This document shows, piece after piece, positions 12,445 to 22,556 of a stretch of 64,000 nucleotides of DNA (the stretch's first letter is position 1; the number at the start of each line of letters is the position of its first letter). Position numbers and translations under genes: made by a program. Location: contig NW_012236532.1 in the NCBI RefSeq assembly GCF_000787575.1, positions 870,612-934,611 on the forward strand, in the 5' to 3' direction. The notes under the pieces are model-generated. The model did not search any database and was not told the origin of the DNA. It saw nothing but the letters and a program-made list of their open reading frames with translations. This DNA is from Acytostelium subglobosum LB1. Its lineage: Eukaryota > Evosea > Eumycetozoa > Acytosteliales > Acytosteliaceae.

Positions 12445-13941
12445 ATGTCGGACAACTATGTTGACAAGTTCAATGTGATTGTCAGAGAACTTAGTGTCAA
12501 TCATACACTTAGATCCAAGAAGTTGTATGTTTCCGTGGACTTTGACCAGTTTAAGCAGTGCAAGACAGAGGTGTTGCAGTCGACACATGACGGCAAGGCA
12601 CAATGGCCAAACACCTTTCACTTCCAATACGAGACAAAGTTCATTGATAAGCTCAATCGCAAGTTGTGCAAGCTGACACTTTACAGGAAGAAGAAGATTG
12701 GTTCGGATTCGATGGTTGGCCAGGTCCAGATCGACTTGCATACACTGGGTACCGGACCCGTCCAGCACGATGTATTGCTCACCAAGGGCACGGTTGGCGT
12801 TGGACGCACGACCTTTAAGCTCGAGATGCAGCACATCACACAACTACGCATTGACATTGCTCAGATTGCAGTCACCAACATGGACTCTAGTCTCTTCTCC
12901 AGCGCAAGCGACTCAACCAACTTTATTGAGTACTCACTAAAGTAAGTTCAAAGAGTTGACACCAAGAGAGACTTGTCACTGACCCACCTCGCATCGCACA
13001 TCTTGTATAGCAAGAACAATATAATCACAACTCAAAAGGTCACTGGATCATCATGTCCAACCTGGAACAAGTTGGCACCAATCACTCAGGTCATTTCCCT
13101 CAAGGATCTGGTCGACAGCCATGTACATATAGAACTCAAGGCTTCCCATGCACTCAAGAGCTCATCTCTTGCTCAACTAAAGGTATGTTTGTCCAGGTCC
13201 AAGGAATCTCAAGTACAACCCATCCTGACCATCACATCACATCCATGCCATCCATGTATCCAGATACCAATCAACAAAATATTCTCATTCATTGAAGGCG
13301 ACAACAAGGTGATCAATAGTGTGCTGCTAGACATGCATAACAAGAGGATGGCGGACATTCATATCAAGTTGCAATTCAATGATATCCCTCAGTTGGCACA
13401 GATGAAGGATGGCATTCATACAGAGACTGGCGTGCTCAATGGCCAGCCCTTCTTCTCTGGCGTGCCCCTGCCAAACATCCTTGGCGACATGTCCAAGCAG
13501 CAGTTGCAGCAACCAGAGCAGCATCTCCAGCTGCCACCAGGCTGGGAGGCCAAGGTGGACCGAATGGGAAGGACATATTACATCGATCACAACTCGCGAA
13601 CAACCTCATGGCACAGTCCAGTCGCAGTCAAACAGCCGATCGAGAATCGTTTGATCCAGTCCCAGCTGCGTCCTCTGAGCAGCAGCAGCGCTGAGAAGGA
13701 GAGACGTGAGAGGGCTGCCAAAATCATCCAGCGCACCTTTAGGAAACATAGAAAGGACCAGTATGAGCAGAGCCTCAGACGGCCATCCTACAGCCAGCAG
13801 CAGCAGGGCTACACGAGGTCGCCTCTGCCGCCAGGCTGGGAATGCAGGGTGGACGGCCGCGGCCGCACCTACTACCTGGATCATAACAACCGTGTGTCCA
13901 CATGGACGCCGCCCCAGCTACAGATGGCAAAGTCTAGATGA
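12445..13941 (+). CDS. C2-C2-WW-IQ-WW multidomain protein
   Basis: Uncharacterised scaffold-type protein of 448 residues from three exons (12445-12941, 13011-13182, 13264-13941). The N-terminal half looks like two C2-type beta sandwiches, at about residues 1-140 and 140-300. I do not see the full set of calcium-binding aspartates. Then come a first WW domain (LPPGWEAKVDRMGRTYYIDH, closing with T-S-W-H-S-P), an IQ motif (R-A-A-K-I-I-Q-R-T-F-R-K-H-R-K) and a second WW domain (LPPGWECRVDGRGRTYYLDH, closing with S-T-W-T-P-P). C2 plus WW is the NEDD4 arrangement, but there is no HECT ligase. The protein probably binds membranes, PPxY-type ligands and calmodulin. Confidence 0.85.
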
Positions 13942-14181
13942 AGAGCAGGGAGGAAGACTTCCAGCTTGATTTATGGATATACATGTTCCAGCTCGATTAT
14001 AACATGTTGCCGCGTAACATATATGATGTTGTTAATGAAAGTATATGAACCAAGTAAATTACAAGTATTGTATCGACTTTCTCTTTCCAATGATTGATTG
14101 GTTGATCGTAATGATGAGTGCCATCCAGTTTGTGGTAGTCAATGTGAGCCAACCAGTGAGCATGTTGTGGATTAGATTGGA

Positions 14182-15522
14182 TTAGAGCTCTTCGTCCAAG
14201 CTTGGAACTGTCAATGGATTATAACCATCATCACTGGCACCAACACCACGACCACTGTATACCGACATTGAACCACATGCTCGCTGTGAATGGGAAAAGG
14301 TTGAGATGTCAGTGTTTGTTTGATCGATGACACGATTGATAGATTATAACATACGCTGACCATTGAACCAAAGCGACACCATGAATCATAGTTTGGAAGT
14401 GCCGTCAATCCACATTTCTTGCCTCTCATTGTAATGTTAACCAGAAGTCCTCCAACGATGTATGCTGTGACGACTGAGAGAAGTCTACATCCCCGACACA
14501 AGCAGATGTTAGTCTTGTGAGTGAGAACGAGTGATTGCGTATACTTACATGATAATGAATATCCAACCTCCTCCAATTGAATGATGTTGTTGAGGATACC
14601 TGTCGATGCAATGTTGGGGATAGTTCACATTTGATGGATATCTATCGCCAGAGGGCATTGGTGTAGCCAACTGTGTGAAGGTGATCTGTGCGCGGTCTTG
14701 CACCAACGTCATGTTCCAATATTGATTGGTGTGATAATAGTAGAACACTCCATTGAAGAGTTTGGATGCATCTTGTATCAGCTGCACGGCAGTCTTGTTG
14801 GGCATGAACGTGACCTTCTCAAAGAATGTCATCAGCAGGTCCCATGTCGCCTCTTCCTGAGGGTCATCGATGAGAACCGCCTTTGTAGTCGCAAACAATG
14901 AGACGCGACCACGCATAGGTGTATCCACACCCGCGGTGATGTTTGCGGTCATCTGTGCGCCAAGGTTGTAAAGAGTGCGGAATGAAGCCCATGTGAAGTC
15001 ATCGCTGATTGAGCTGTCCAAGGAGGCGGTGTTGGTTGACGAGTCGACCACCTGGTAGGGGTTGTAGTATGGGTTGGTGTCGTTGTAGTAGCCCGTCCAG
15101 CAGAGGTAACGCTCGAGTGTGTAGCCATCGATCGTCATGACGTGCAGCTGCGCAGCCGACCAGTATGACGTGTTGAATTGTTGTGTAGTCTGTACGATGC
15201 CCTTGGCATTCCAGATGATGTCCTGCGTGTTGACGATGACCAAGGGGAAGAGTGCGGTCATGAGTGAAGGGCTTGACACATACTCCACAGTATAATCTTC
15301 ATTTGAATGGACTGTATGGAAATGTAGACCAGAGTGTAATACAACTACATCATTCAATAGTAGACCATATTGTTGTGTATTTGTTAATGGTGCTCTGACA
15401 TGATACACCTCTACACGCTCATCCATTGAGTAAGCATTGACATAGGCATTATTTTGTTGTCCAATGATATAGAGTACACATATCAACAACAACAACGATA
15501 TTGAACACTTATTGGTCATCAT
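14182..15522 (-). CDS. CLN5-like lysosomal protein with M6P-receptor-like membrane anchor
   Basis: Type I membrane protein of 401 residues from exons 14549-15522, 14355-14484 and 14182-14283. After a signal peptide, the lumenal part aligns with human CLN5, the Batten-disease protein reported to be a lysosomal BMP synthase and depalmitoylase. Matches are RVEVYHVRAP against DIEVFRLQAP, VVLHSGLHF against KIMHDAIGF, and DYTVEY against NYTMEW. The His and Glu of the reported catalytic triad are kept (His63, Glu80). The cysteine position (DCSKF in human) reads S-D-D-F, so Ser173 replaces Cys. The C-terminus (GGGWIFIIM then L-L-S-V-V-T-A-Y-I-V-G-G-L-L-V) and the tail (PNYDSW, YSGRGVGASDDGY, ending DEEL) resemble the mannose-6-phosphate receptor, not CLN5. 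Identification as CLN5-like rests on motif alignment by eye. Confidence 0.8.
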
Positions 15523-15694
15523 TATGTTATTACTATTCTTATTATTTGTATTGTAATGTATAATTTAATAACAAATGAATGTCTCGAATTGTCAAGAAAG
15601 ATCAACTCAGTTGAGAAAACCTGAATCAAGAACGACATTCTCTGATGAGGGAACTTCCCTCAACGATAAAAGACATGGTCGATGTTTGATTGAA

Positions 15695-16633
15695 CTACTG
15701 GAGATAAACTCTTGAAAGATTGATTCGAAAGCCATTGACTGCTCCAACACAATGTATGATGATGTTGGGATCATTGGCTGTATTGTGGACTAATTCGAAT
15801 GGTACTTGTAAGGTCGAAACATTGGGGAATGCTTCAGTGAGGGTCTCGTGATCCGGTGTATATTGATGTGTTATGGATACTATAGGAACGAGGTTCTGGA
15901 AATACACTTGTTGCCACTGATGTTGTTGGAGATTTTGTCTTTCTTTGTTTGTCATTTGAATATATCTTTGAGCTACATATTCGTTGAAAGTAGAAAGATC
16001 CAGTTGTTCAAAATGTTGAATGTTTTGTTCTAACTGATTGATCTCATTGTCAACAATGGCAGCCTGGGAGACAACTAACTGTTCAAGGTTAAGTTGTTGT
16101 TGACCTAATGAAGTAAGTAAGTCAGTTCGGGAGAATAGATAGATATTTCTATATTTTGGGTCAAATAGTATTGCTGATTGAAGACCAGAAGTTATCAATC
16201 TACACATCTTGAGTTGTAACCAGAGTAATTCACTGCAAGCTCCTAATGCTTCTGAACGGCTTTCTATCCAGAAGTCTGGAGGATTATTGTTAAAGTGTAG
16301 CATCTTCATCTCTTCTGGGATCTGGTTCCAATTGACCTCAGAACTGAACGCAGTATCAGGCATCCTTAATTGATTTGTTTGATCTTGGGACTTGAGGAGG
16401 AACCTTGCAGAAGAATCGAATACTTTTCCATTGATGTTGTTCTCCCTGTTCCAACTGAAGAGTTGAGTTCCCAAATCCAATGCCCTAGAACTTTGTATCC
16501 CAGACATGCACTTTACACTCAAGATATTATGTCCTTCGGTTTCGATGTGAAGATCCCAGTTGTCCTTAACAAGTTTGATTATCTGTTGAGGACTAATTAG
16601 TTTGGATAAAGGGAAGAATGGAGATACATCCAT
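15695..16633 (-). CDS. Uma2/DUF820-type restriction-endonuclease-fold protein
   Basis: Intronless gene for 312 residues. The core follows the bacterial, especially cyanobacterial, Uma2 pattern: GKVFDSSARFLL, then MPDTAFSSEVNW, then PPDFWIESRSEAL, L-Q-L-K-M and I-L-F-D-P-K-Y-R-N-I-Y-L-F. This fold belongs to the PD-(D/E)xK nucleases, and Asp120, Glu124 and Lys142 fall at the expected places. The last third (about residues 175-250) is a glutamine-rich coiled coil followed by an unrecognised end. Uma2 genes are abundant in cyanobacteria and other bacteria and rare in eukaryotes, so acquisition from a bacterium is likely. The lack of introns fits this, although neighbouring host genes can also be intronless. 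Cellular role unknown. Confidence 0.8.
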   Translation of the reverse strand: MDVSPFFPLSKLISPQQIIKLVKDNWDLHIETEGHNILSVKCMSGIQSSRALDLGTQLFSWNRENNINGKVFDSSARFLLKSQDQTNQLRMPDTAFSSEVNWNQIPEEMKMLHFNNNPPDFWIESRSEALGACSELLWLQLKMCRLITSGLQSAILFDPKYRNIYLFSRTDLLTSLGQQQLNLEQLVVSQAAIVDNEINQLEQNIQHFEQLDLSTFNEYVAQRYIQMTNKERQNLQQHQWQQVYFQNLVPIVSITHQYTPDHETLTEAFPNVSTLQVPFELVHNTANDPNIIIHCVGAVNGFRINLSRVYLQ

Positions 16634-17232
16634 TGGACAAGAGACTGGAATTGTAATCAGTTGTGTATAAAGGGGATCAAAGTTTGGGAAAGTATATGTA
16701 TTATTGATTGTAATAAACTTGTTATATGTTGATTGATTTTACTTCCATTCTAATGGTAAACTTAGTGTAATATACTCAAGTTTATCTCCATGATGAGATG
16801 ATTCCATAATAAATAATTTAAAAAGAAGTATAATATATATATGATGGAGAGAACTATCAGCACTTGGATTATATATAACATGTAATGTAACTGAAGTGAC
16901 AATCATTCATTCATCCCCTTTCTTTACACACACGTCACAATTATTATTATTATTATTATTACTGTATTATTAGTGTCATTTGAGTTCGAACTCAATGCCT
17001 AATTTGGTAAAAGTATTCACGAATGTGATGAACTTTGATTAATTTATTTGAATGGAGTAGTCTTTACCACACACACCAACATGAACCAAAATATCTCTGC
17101 CCTTTGCAAATGTTGACCATCCCATCATCCGCCGAAAGGTAGGATGTGGAGTCAGTCTATTCGTATACTTGCAAACATATATAATCGATTATCTCTATCA
17201 TCAAAGCAGTCTTGATCAATCAATCTAATAGA
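16634..17232. other. Spacer between divergent Uma2-like and RhoGAP genes
   Basis: Upstream regions of both genes. It is AT-rich with TA runs near 16830 and a TTA/ATT trinucleotide microsatellite at about 16939-16962. No open frame is supported. Confidence 0.5.
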
Positions 17233-19168
17233 ATGGATAATACAACTCAAACACCACAACAACAAGATGGTGGTGGAGCAGTTGTTGTTAATAATAAGGC
17301 AAGGGCTGTATCAAAGGCTTTAAAGATGATTATAAATCCAAGAGAGAAGAGACAGGAAAAGAAGAAATTGGTACTAGTCAGTGCACTACGTATATTGATC
17401 AATCACATCACAACCAACTTTATCGATCTGGAAGGAATATGTCGTATCTCTGGTAACATTACAAAGGTCAAGGATTTGAAACGATCACTTGAGAATGGTA
17501 TGTATCATTCGTCTATCAATCAATCAATCATACTCACTATCACTACTAACTCATTCACTCAAACAATCAATATGATCACTTAGAGGAGGATATCGACTTG
17601 TCCAAGATCCAGGACAAGCATACTATAAGTGGAGCGTTGAAGATGTTCTTGAGAGAGATGGATGAGCCAATACTCACTTTTGAACTTTACAAGAACTTCC
17701 TTGGTGCATACGATATCAAGGATCGCAATGCCAGAGTTGCCTTTATCAAGTCACTCTTGCCAGCACTGCCCAAAGAGAATGCCGAGATACTCCACATGGT
17801 CCTGAAGTTCTTCCATGAGCTCCAGGTATGTTAGGTTTGAAATTGATGGACTGATTGGAATGATTCCATACTGATTACCCCACAACCCCACCCGACACCC
17901 GACACCTGACACATGACAGCTACACTCTGAGAAGAATAAGATGACCACGGTTAATATTGCCATTGTATTCGCGCCAATCATGTTGAGACCAAAGGAGGAG
18001 TCGTTCGAGACGATGATGAACGCATCAAACTACACGATGGAGATTGTTAAGAGTTTGGTGGAGGACTACCTCGTACTTTATGAGGTCAACACATCGCCAA
18101 TCATGTATTCAATATCATCCAGTGCTTCGCCAGACAGCACCCTCAGGTCACATGGTGAAGCGGCATCATCCCCTTCCACATCTTATGCTCCGGAAACTGC
18201 TGCCAGCAACAAGTCTGTCGAGGAACAGCTTGATGAGGCCAAGGCTTTGATTGAAAAGTTGTTGAAGCAGGCCGCTGAGGACGCCAAGGAGAGGTCGATA
18301 TTGGAGACTTATGCACATCAGGTGCATAGTAAGTTCAAGGAGGAGTTGTACAAGGTTGGCGCTTTACAAGACACTGTGTTGGAGTTGGAAAACAAGGTGC
18401 AGCAGACAGAGGATGACGCGGCGACACTCTGGAAGAAGAAGGTTGATGATGCCGAGGCCAAGAACAAGAAGTTGGAGAGTCAGCTGCATGACAACACAGT
18501 CAAGATCAAACAGTTGGAGGATGATCTCAAGAAGAAGAATAAGCAGGCCAACAACAACAACAACAACAATGCCAAGAGGACAGAGTCAAGTGAACAGCTA
18601 CTCAAACGAGACAGCAGTCAAGACAAGCTCAAAGATCAACTCAAGACCGAACTGGTCAAGAACATCAGTGAGCAGGCAGTCAAGAAGAGTCTGAGTTCTA
18701 ACAACATTGTCGAGGCGGCAGATGGCAACAGCAACAGCAACAGCAACATCAGTAACAGTGGCAGCAGCAGTAGTGGATCAAACAACAAACAATGACTCGG
18801 CAACAAGAAGGAAACAGACAAACGCCACAACTGCACCAGTAACAACAACAAAGAAGTCCAACAACAACAATAACAATAATAACAACGGTCAGCAGCCACA
18901 GGTACAAGACGAGGATGATGTCAAGTCAGTCAAGGAGTTTGCATTCTACTGGATGATATTGTCCTTAAAGTCCGACGCAATGGCGCATGGCAAGAGTTGT
19001 AATATAGCATCGAGTGACGTGTTGGATGAATTATTATCCAAGCGAATCAAAGTGATTGAATGGAATGAGTACGTCTCCAACAAACTCAAGGAGTTGGATG
19101 CGTCCTCCTCATCCTCATCCTCATCATCACAAGTTCGAACAACAACATACCAAACATATCAATCATAA
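17233..19168 (+). CDS. RhoGAP-domain protein with coiled coil
   Basis: GTPase-activating protein for Rho/Rac proteins, acting on the actin cytoskeleton. Exons are 17233-17497, 17584-17825 and from 17920. The GAP domain (about residues 35-240) has the arginine finger in E-G-I-C-R-I-S-G-N, the block ISGALKMFLREMDEPILTFE and K-M-T-T-V-N-I-A-I-V-F-A-P. A coiled coil (about 270-390) and Asn/Ser-rich stretches follow. The frame stops at 18795, but a convincing continuation in another frame (VKEFAFYWMILSLKSDAMAH) runs to 19168. The switch falls near 18740-18790, in an AAC/AGC microsatellite, and fits a one-base slip or a repeat-length error. A protein ending at 18795 (460 residues) is the conservative reading. 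The first ATG is at 17233. Confidence 0.85.
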
Positions 19169-19460
19169 ATAATGAACATTGTATTGTATATCCATATCTC
19201 AATCAATCAATCAACCAACAGGCAAGCATCCATCAATGATTATTGAGTTCATTTATGGGTTTGAGTAATAAGATGGAAGTTCGAAAGTGAGTTGGTATTT
19301 TATTTTATTTTAATTAATTTATGAAAAATTGGTGTTGAGTGGGGATGTTTGGTTTTCGTTGTCTGCTCTGTCTATCCCGTCTCGCGAGCAAGCCTAAAGG
19401 TGACTACAAGATTACAGCGCGCACACTCTCACCTCACTCTGTCTTACATACATAGCCAAA

Positions 19461-20501
19461 ATGACGAAGCCAGCCTACGCCACCGAGCCAACCAACCCAG
19501 AGAAGTGTATGTCATCGATGACATCAATCATCGCGACGAACAGCGCTACAGGATCGATCAATATCAAGATGATGGATACACCGCGATACTAACATCAACT
19601 CAATCAATCTCATCAATCCACACAACTCCAGCCAGCAAGTCACGTGGTTCCAACTTGAGAGTCCATTTCAAGGTATGTAGATATACAGATGAAGAGAATG
19701 AACGAATGAATGATAGGTTTGATATTGACTCCATCGACTCTCAATCAATCAATCACAAACAATATAGAACACCCGTGAGACTGCCAACGCTATCAAGGGA
19801 ATGTACCTCAAGAGAGCCCAGACTTACTTGTGGAACGTCCTCAAGCACAGAGAGGCCATCCCATTCCGTAGATTCAAATACGGATGTGGTCGTACCGCTC
19901 AGGCCAAGAACCTCGAGGGTGTAAGTATCCTTTCTCGCTCAGTTGTTCAATTGGTCGATGTCTAGACAGCGACATACAGTGGTGTCAAAGATGGATCGAT
20001 CAACAGGTGCATGCATGCGACAGACAAATGCAATATAATGCAATGAACGAATGAACGATCGATCGAACGAATCAATGAATGTGAATGAGCGAATGATGGA
20101 CAGGAGTCGCGAATAACAAACTGCTTCATTGTTGATACGCCTGTGCGATTCGTTAAAGACAACCGACCTCTTGTCCCAACTCGACTCATGACGCTAACAT
20201 TTATCTTCAATGTATTATGTAGGCCCACTCTGCCAGATGGCCAAAGAAGTCGGTTGAGCACGTTCTCAGCCTTTTGAAGAACGCCGCTGCCAACGCTGAG
20301 GCCAAGCAACTCGATGCCGACAAGCTGATCGTCTCACACGTCCAAGTCCAGCGCGCCCAGAAGACCAGACGTAGAACCTACAGAGCCCACGGTAGAATCA
20401 ACCCATACCTGTGCAGCCCATCCACCGTCGAGCTCATCCTCACCGAGGCTGAGACCAGAGTCCCAAAGCCATCCGACTCCAAGATCGTCAAGGCCAACTA
20501 A
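19461..20501 (+). CDS. rpl17: 60S ribosomal protein uL22 (RPL17)
   Basis: Large-subunit protein lining the exit tunnel. Four exons (19461-19506, 19632-19672, 19768-19920, 20223-20501) give 172 residues. Conserved blocks are [36 protein letters not shown] and [14 protein letters not shown], followed by an H-I/V-E-L-I-L-T-E-type strand. The first exon codes only [15 protein letters not shown]. The last intron is about 300 bases, long for this genome. The start ATG follows an AT/CA-rich leader. Confidence 0.95.
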
Positions 20502-20596
20502 ACCTAGTATCAGTTTAGCTCTCCAGTCTAGTAGCCGCATGCTGGTGTACGACGATGACCAACATTAAATAATCATTATTGGCAATATGTGGGGCA

Positions 20597-20630
20597 ATTC
20601 ATTCATTCATTCATTCATTCATTCGTTCAT
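20597..20630. repeat. ATTC tetranucleotide microsatellite
   Basis: About eight tandem ATTC units downstream of the uL22 gene. This is one example of the ATTC/TCAA tetranucleotides scattered through spacers and introns here. Confidence 0.7.
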
Positions 20631-20779
20631 TCTATCTTTGAGTTGTCGTAGGGGAAGTAAGGTGTGTTGCCTGTAGCCACGACTTGTCCACGCATGAGTG
20701 GATATTGGTAGTCCACTTATTCATTCACTCAATCAATCAATCAATCACTCAATCAATCATAACATTTCCAACTTGTCTG

Positions 20780-21120
20780 ATTCAACTCAAAGGTGGGTCG
20801 ATGGAGATAGATAGGAAGACTTCCAACAACAACAATCAAACAAGTATCGGCCTTCGCCAGCACGCCATATTGTGGATCGCAATTACCCAAGAAGTGGGCA
20901 ACGCTGGCCTGATGGACTAGGCTCGCATTGGGAGGAGGAAATTTCGTTTGGCTATGTGTTTCCGCAGGTCTTGGGTCCACACCACGAGGCACAAGTTTCC
21001 TCGGAACATTCCATCCTTCTATGTCAGGAGGCTCCTTCAATGTTCCTGACCATGTTTTTGATTTCTTTCTCATAGATCCCAACGCAAAAACATTGGAGGT
21101 CCTATTAAGAGGGGCCTGAT
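20780..21120. other. Unidentified GC-richer segment, possible old element remnant
   Basis: A patch of about 330 bases, more GC-rich than the spacers around it, lies between uL22 and the receptor-like gene. It is open for 60-100 codons on more than one frame, but no frame gives a recognisable protein, start context or splice pattern. It could be a decayed mobile-element or gene fragment. The family cannot be named from sequence alone. Confidence 0.25.
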
Positions 21121-21303
21121 TCGTGTGTTTTGTTTGTTTGTTTGTTTGATTTTGACATTGTGTGTGTGCCTGTGATTGATGGATTGAGGCCTCACTCCAT
21201 CAATCACACCAAAGATTCATTCAACCATTCATTCCCGTTCGTTCTACAAACATTTGTTATCTATCTAACTAACTATCTATCTATCTCTATTATTATTATT
21301 ACA

Positions 21304-22428
21304 ATGAATAAAGTACTGTTATGTATCAGCTTTGTGCTGGCAATGGTTGCTGCCGCTAACGCAGATTGCATCTTCACCGACTCCAGCAACAACAAATACG
21401 ACTTCTCTAGCATGACCAAGTAAGCAAAAGAAAGAAAAAAAAATAGGGCAAACATTGTTGCAAAGGCCTACTTAAATGCAAATGGCAATGCAACTGTGTC
21501 CTGGTCACATGGACATCCATCCATGTTCAATCAATCAATCAATAACTTTATACTTACATTTGACTCGATCAATCAATCAATCAATCTAGCTCAACTCAAT
21601 ACTCATGGGGAACCAACTTGGGTGGTGCCAAGGTAAGTCATCATTGTCATTGACATTTATGGAATCATGTCCACTCAATCTAACATCTCATCAATCAATC
21701 AATCACACACGCACACACAAATAGTACTACTGGAACATCTGTAAGAACTCCTTTATTTGCTCTCAGTCATCCACTGGTTTGCAGGCAACCACTGCTGCCT
21801 GCCAGCTCAGCTCATCAATCTACAACAGTCTTGGTCTTCTTTCCTCTGGTGTGTTTGGCTCGTTGCCCTCTGGAGCTAAGGGTGCCACCCTCACCTACAC
21901 CGACTCTGTCCTGACCTGTGCCAGCAAGACCAAGGCTCGCAAGGCCCTCATCGACCTCCAGTGCGTCCCAGGTGCCTCCACCCAGACCGTCAGCGTTGCT
22001 GAGAACCCACCAGGATCATGCATCTACCAAATCGTCATGACCAGTGGTCAGGCCTGTCCAGGCGCTGGTGGTTCATCCTCCTCCTCCTCATCTGGTGGTA
22101 ACAATGGTGGTAACCACGGTATTGGCGGTGGCTGGATCTTCATCATCATGTTAGTATCTATATTTGTGCTCTGATCTGGAACATGTTGATTAACCTCATC
22201 AAACAATCCAATCAATCCAAACATAATAGCTTGGTTTGCACTGCTACTGTCTACATTGCTGCCGGTATGATCATCAACTTCAAGGTCCGTGGACTCCAAG
22301 GAAAGGAGATGTTCCCCAACTATGGCTTCTGGAGCGATCTCCCGGGCCTCATGAAGGACGGTGTCTTCTTTGTCAAGGGCAAGATCACCGGCACCAGCGG
22401 AGGCACGAGTGGATACCAACAAGTCTAA
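21304..22428 (+). CDS. Mannose-6-phosphate-receptor-like (MRH fold) membrane protein
   Basis: Type I membrane protein of 260 residues in four exons (21304-21419, 21590-21632, 21725-22149, 22230-22428). Signal peptide MNKVLLCISFVLAMVAAANA. The lumenal domain keeps the disulphide pattern of the cation-dependent M6P receptor and Atg27: A-R-K-A-L-I-D-L-Q-C-V-P aligns with human R-R-A-V-V-M-I-S-C-N-R. The final strand reads C-I-Y-Q-I-V-M where the receptor has C-F-Y-L-F-E-M, so the Glu used in mannose binding is apparently Val. Then come a Ser/Gly linker, GIGGGWIFIIM, the membrane span and a tail with FPNYGFWSDLPGLMKDGVFF. That tail closely matches the human [20 protein letters not shown]. Expected role: Golgi-endosome cargo sorting. 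True M6P binding is doubtful. Confidence 0.85.
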
Positions 22429-22556
22429 AGCGAAGCATTGTAACAATCCATCATTCATCCAAACTAGCCACAACTAATAATAATAACAACACAATAACTC
22501 CTTATAATCTAATCTTATATTTGATTGATTCTTTGATTGATTGATTGAGTCACTAT

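Noticed and set aside
18755-18780. Treating the RhoGAP frame change as a 22-base intron
   Set aside because: GT and AG ends exist, but such an intron is far too short and lies in a microsatellite. A repeat-length or base-call error is simpler.
20780-21120. Calling this GC-richer patch a specific retroelement
   Set aside because: No diagnostic domain or terminal repeat is visible. Left as an unidentified possible remnant.
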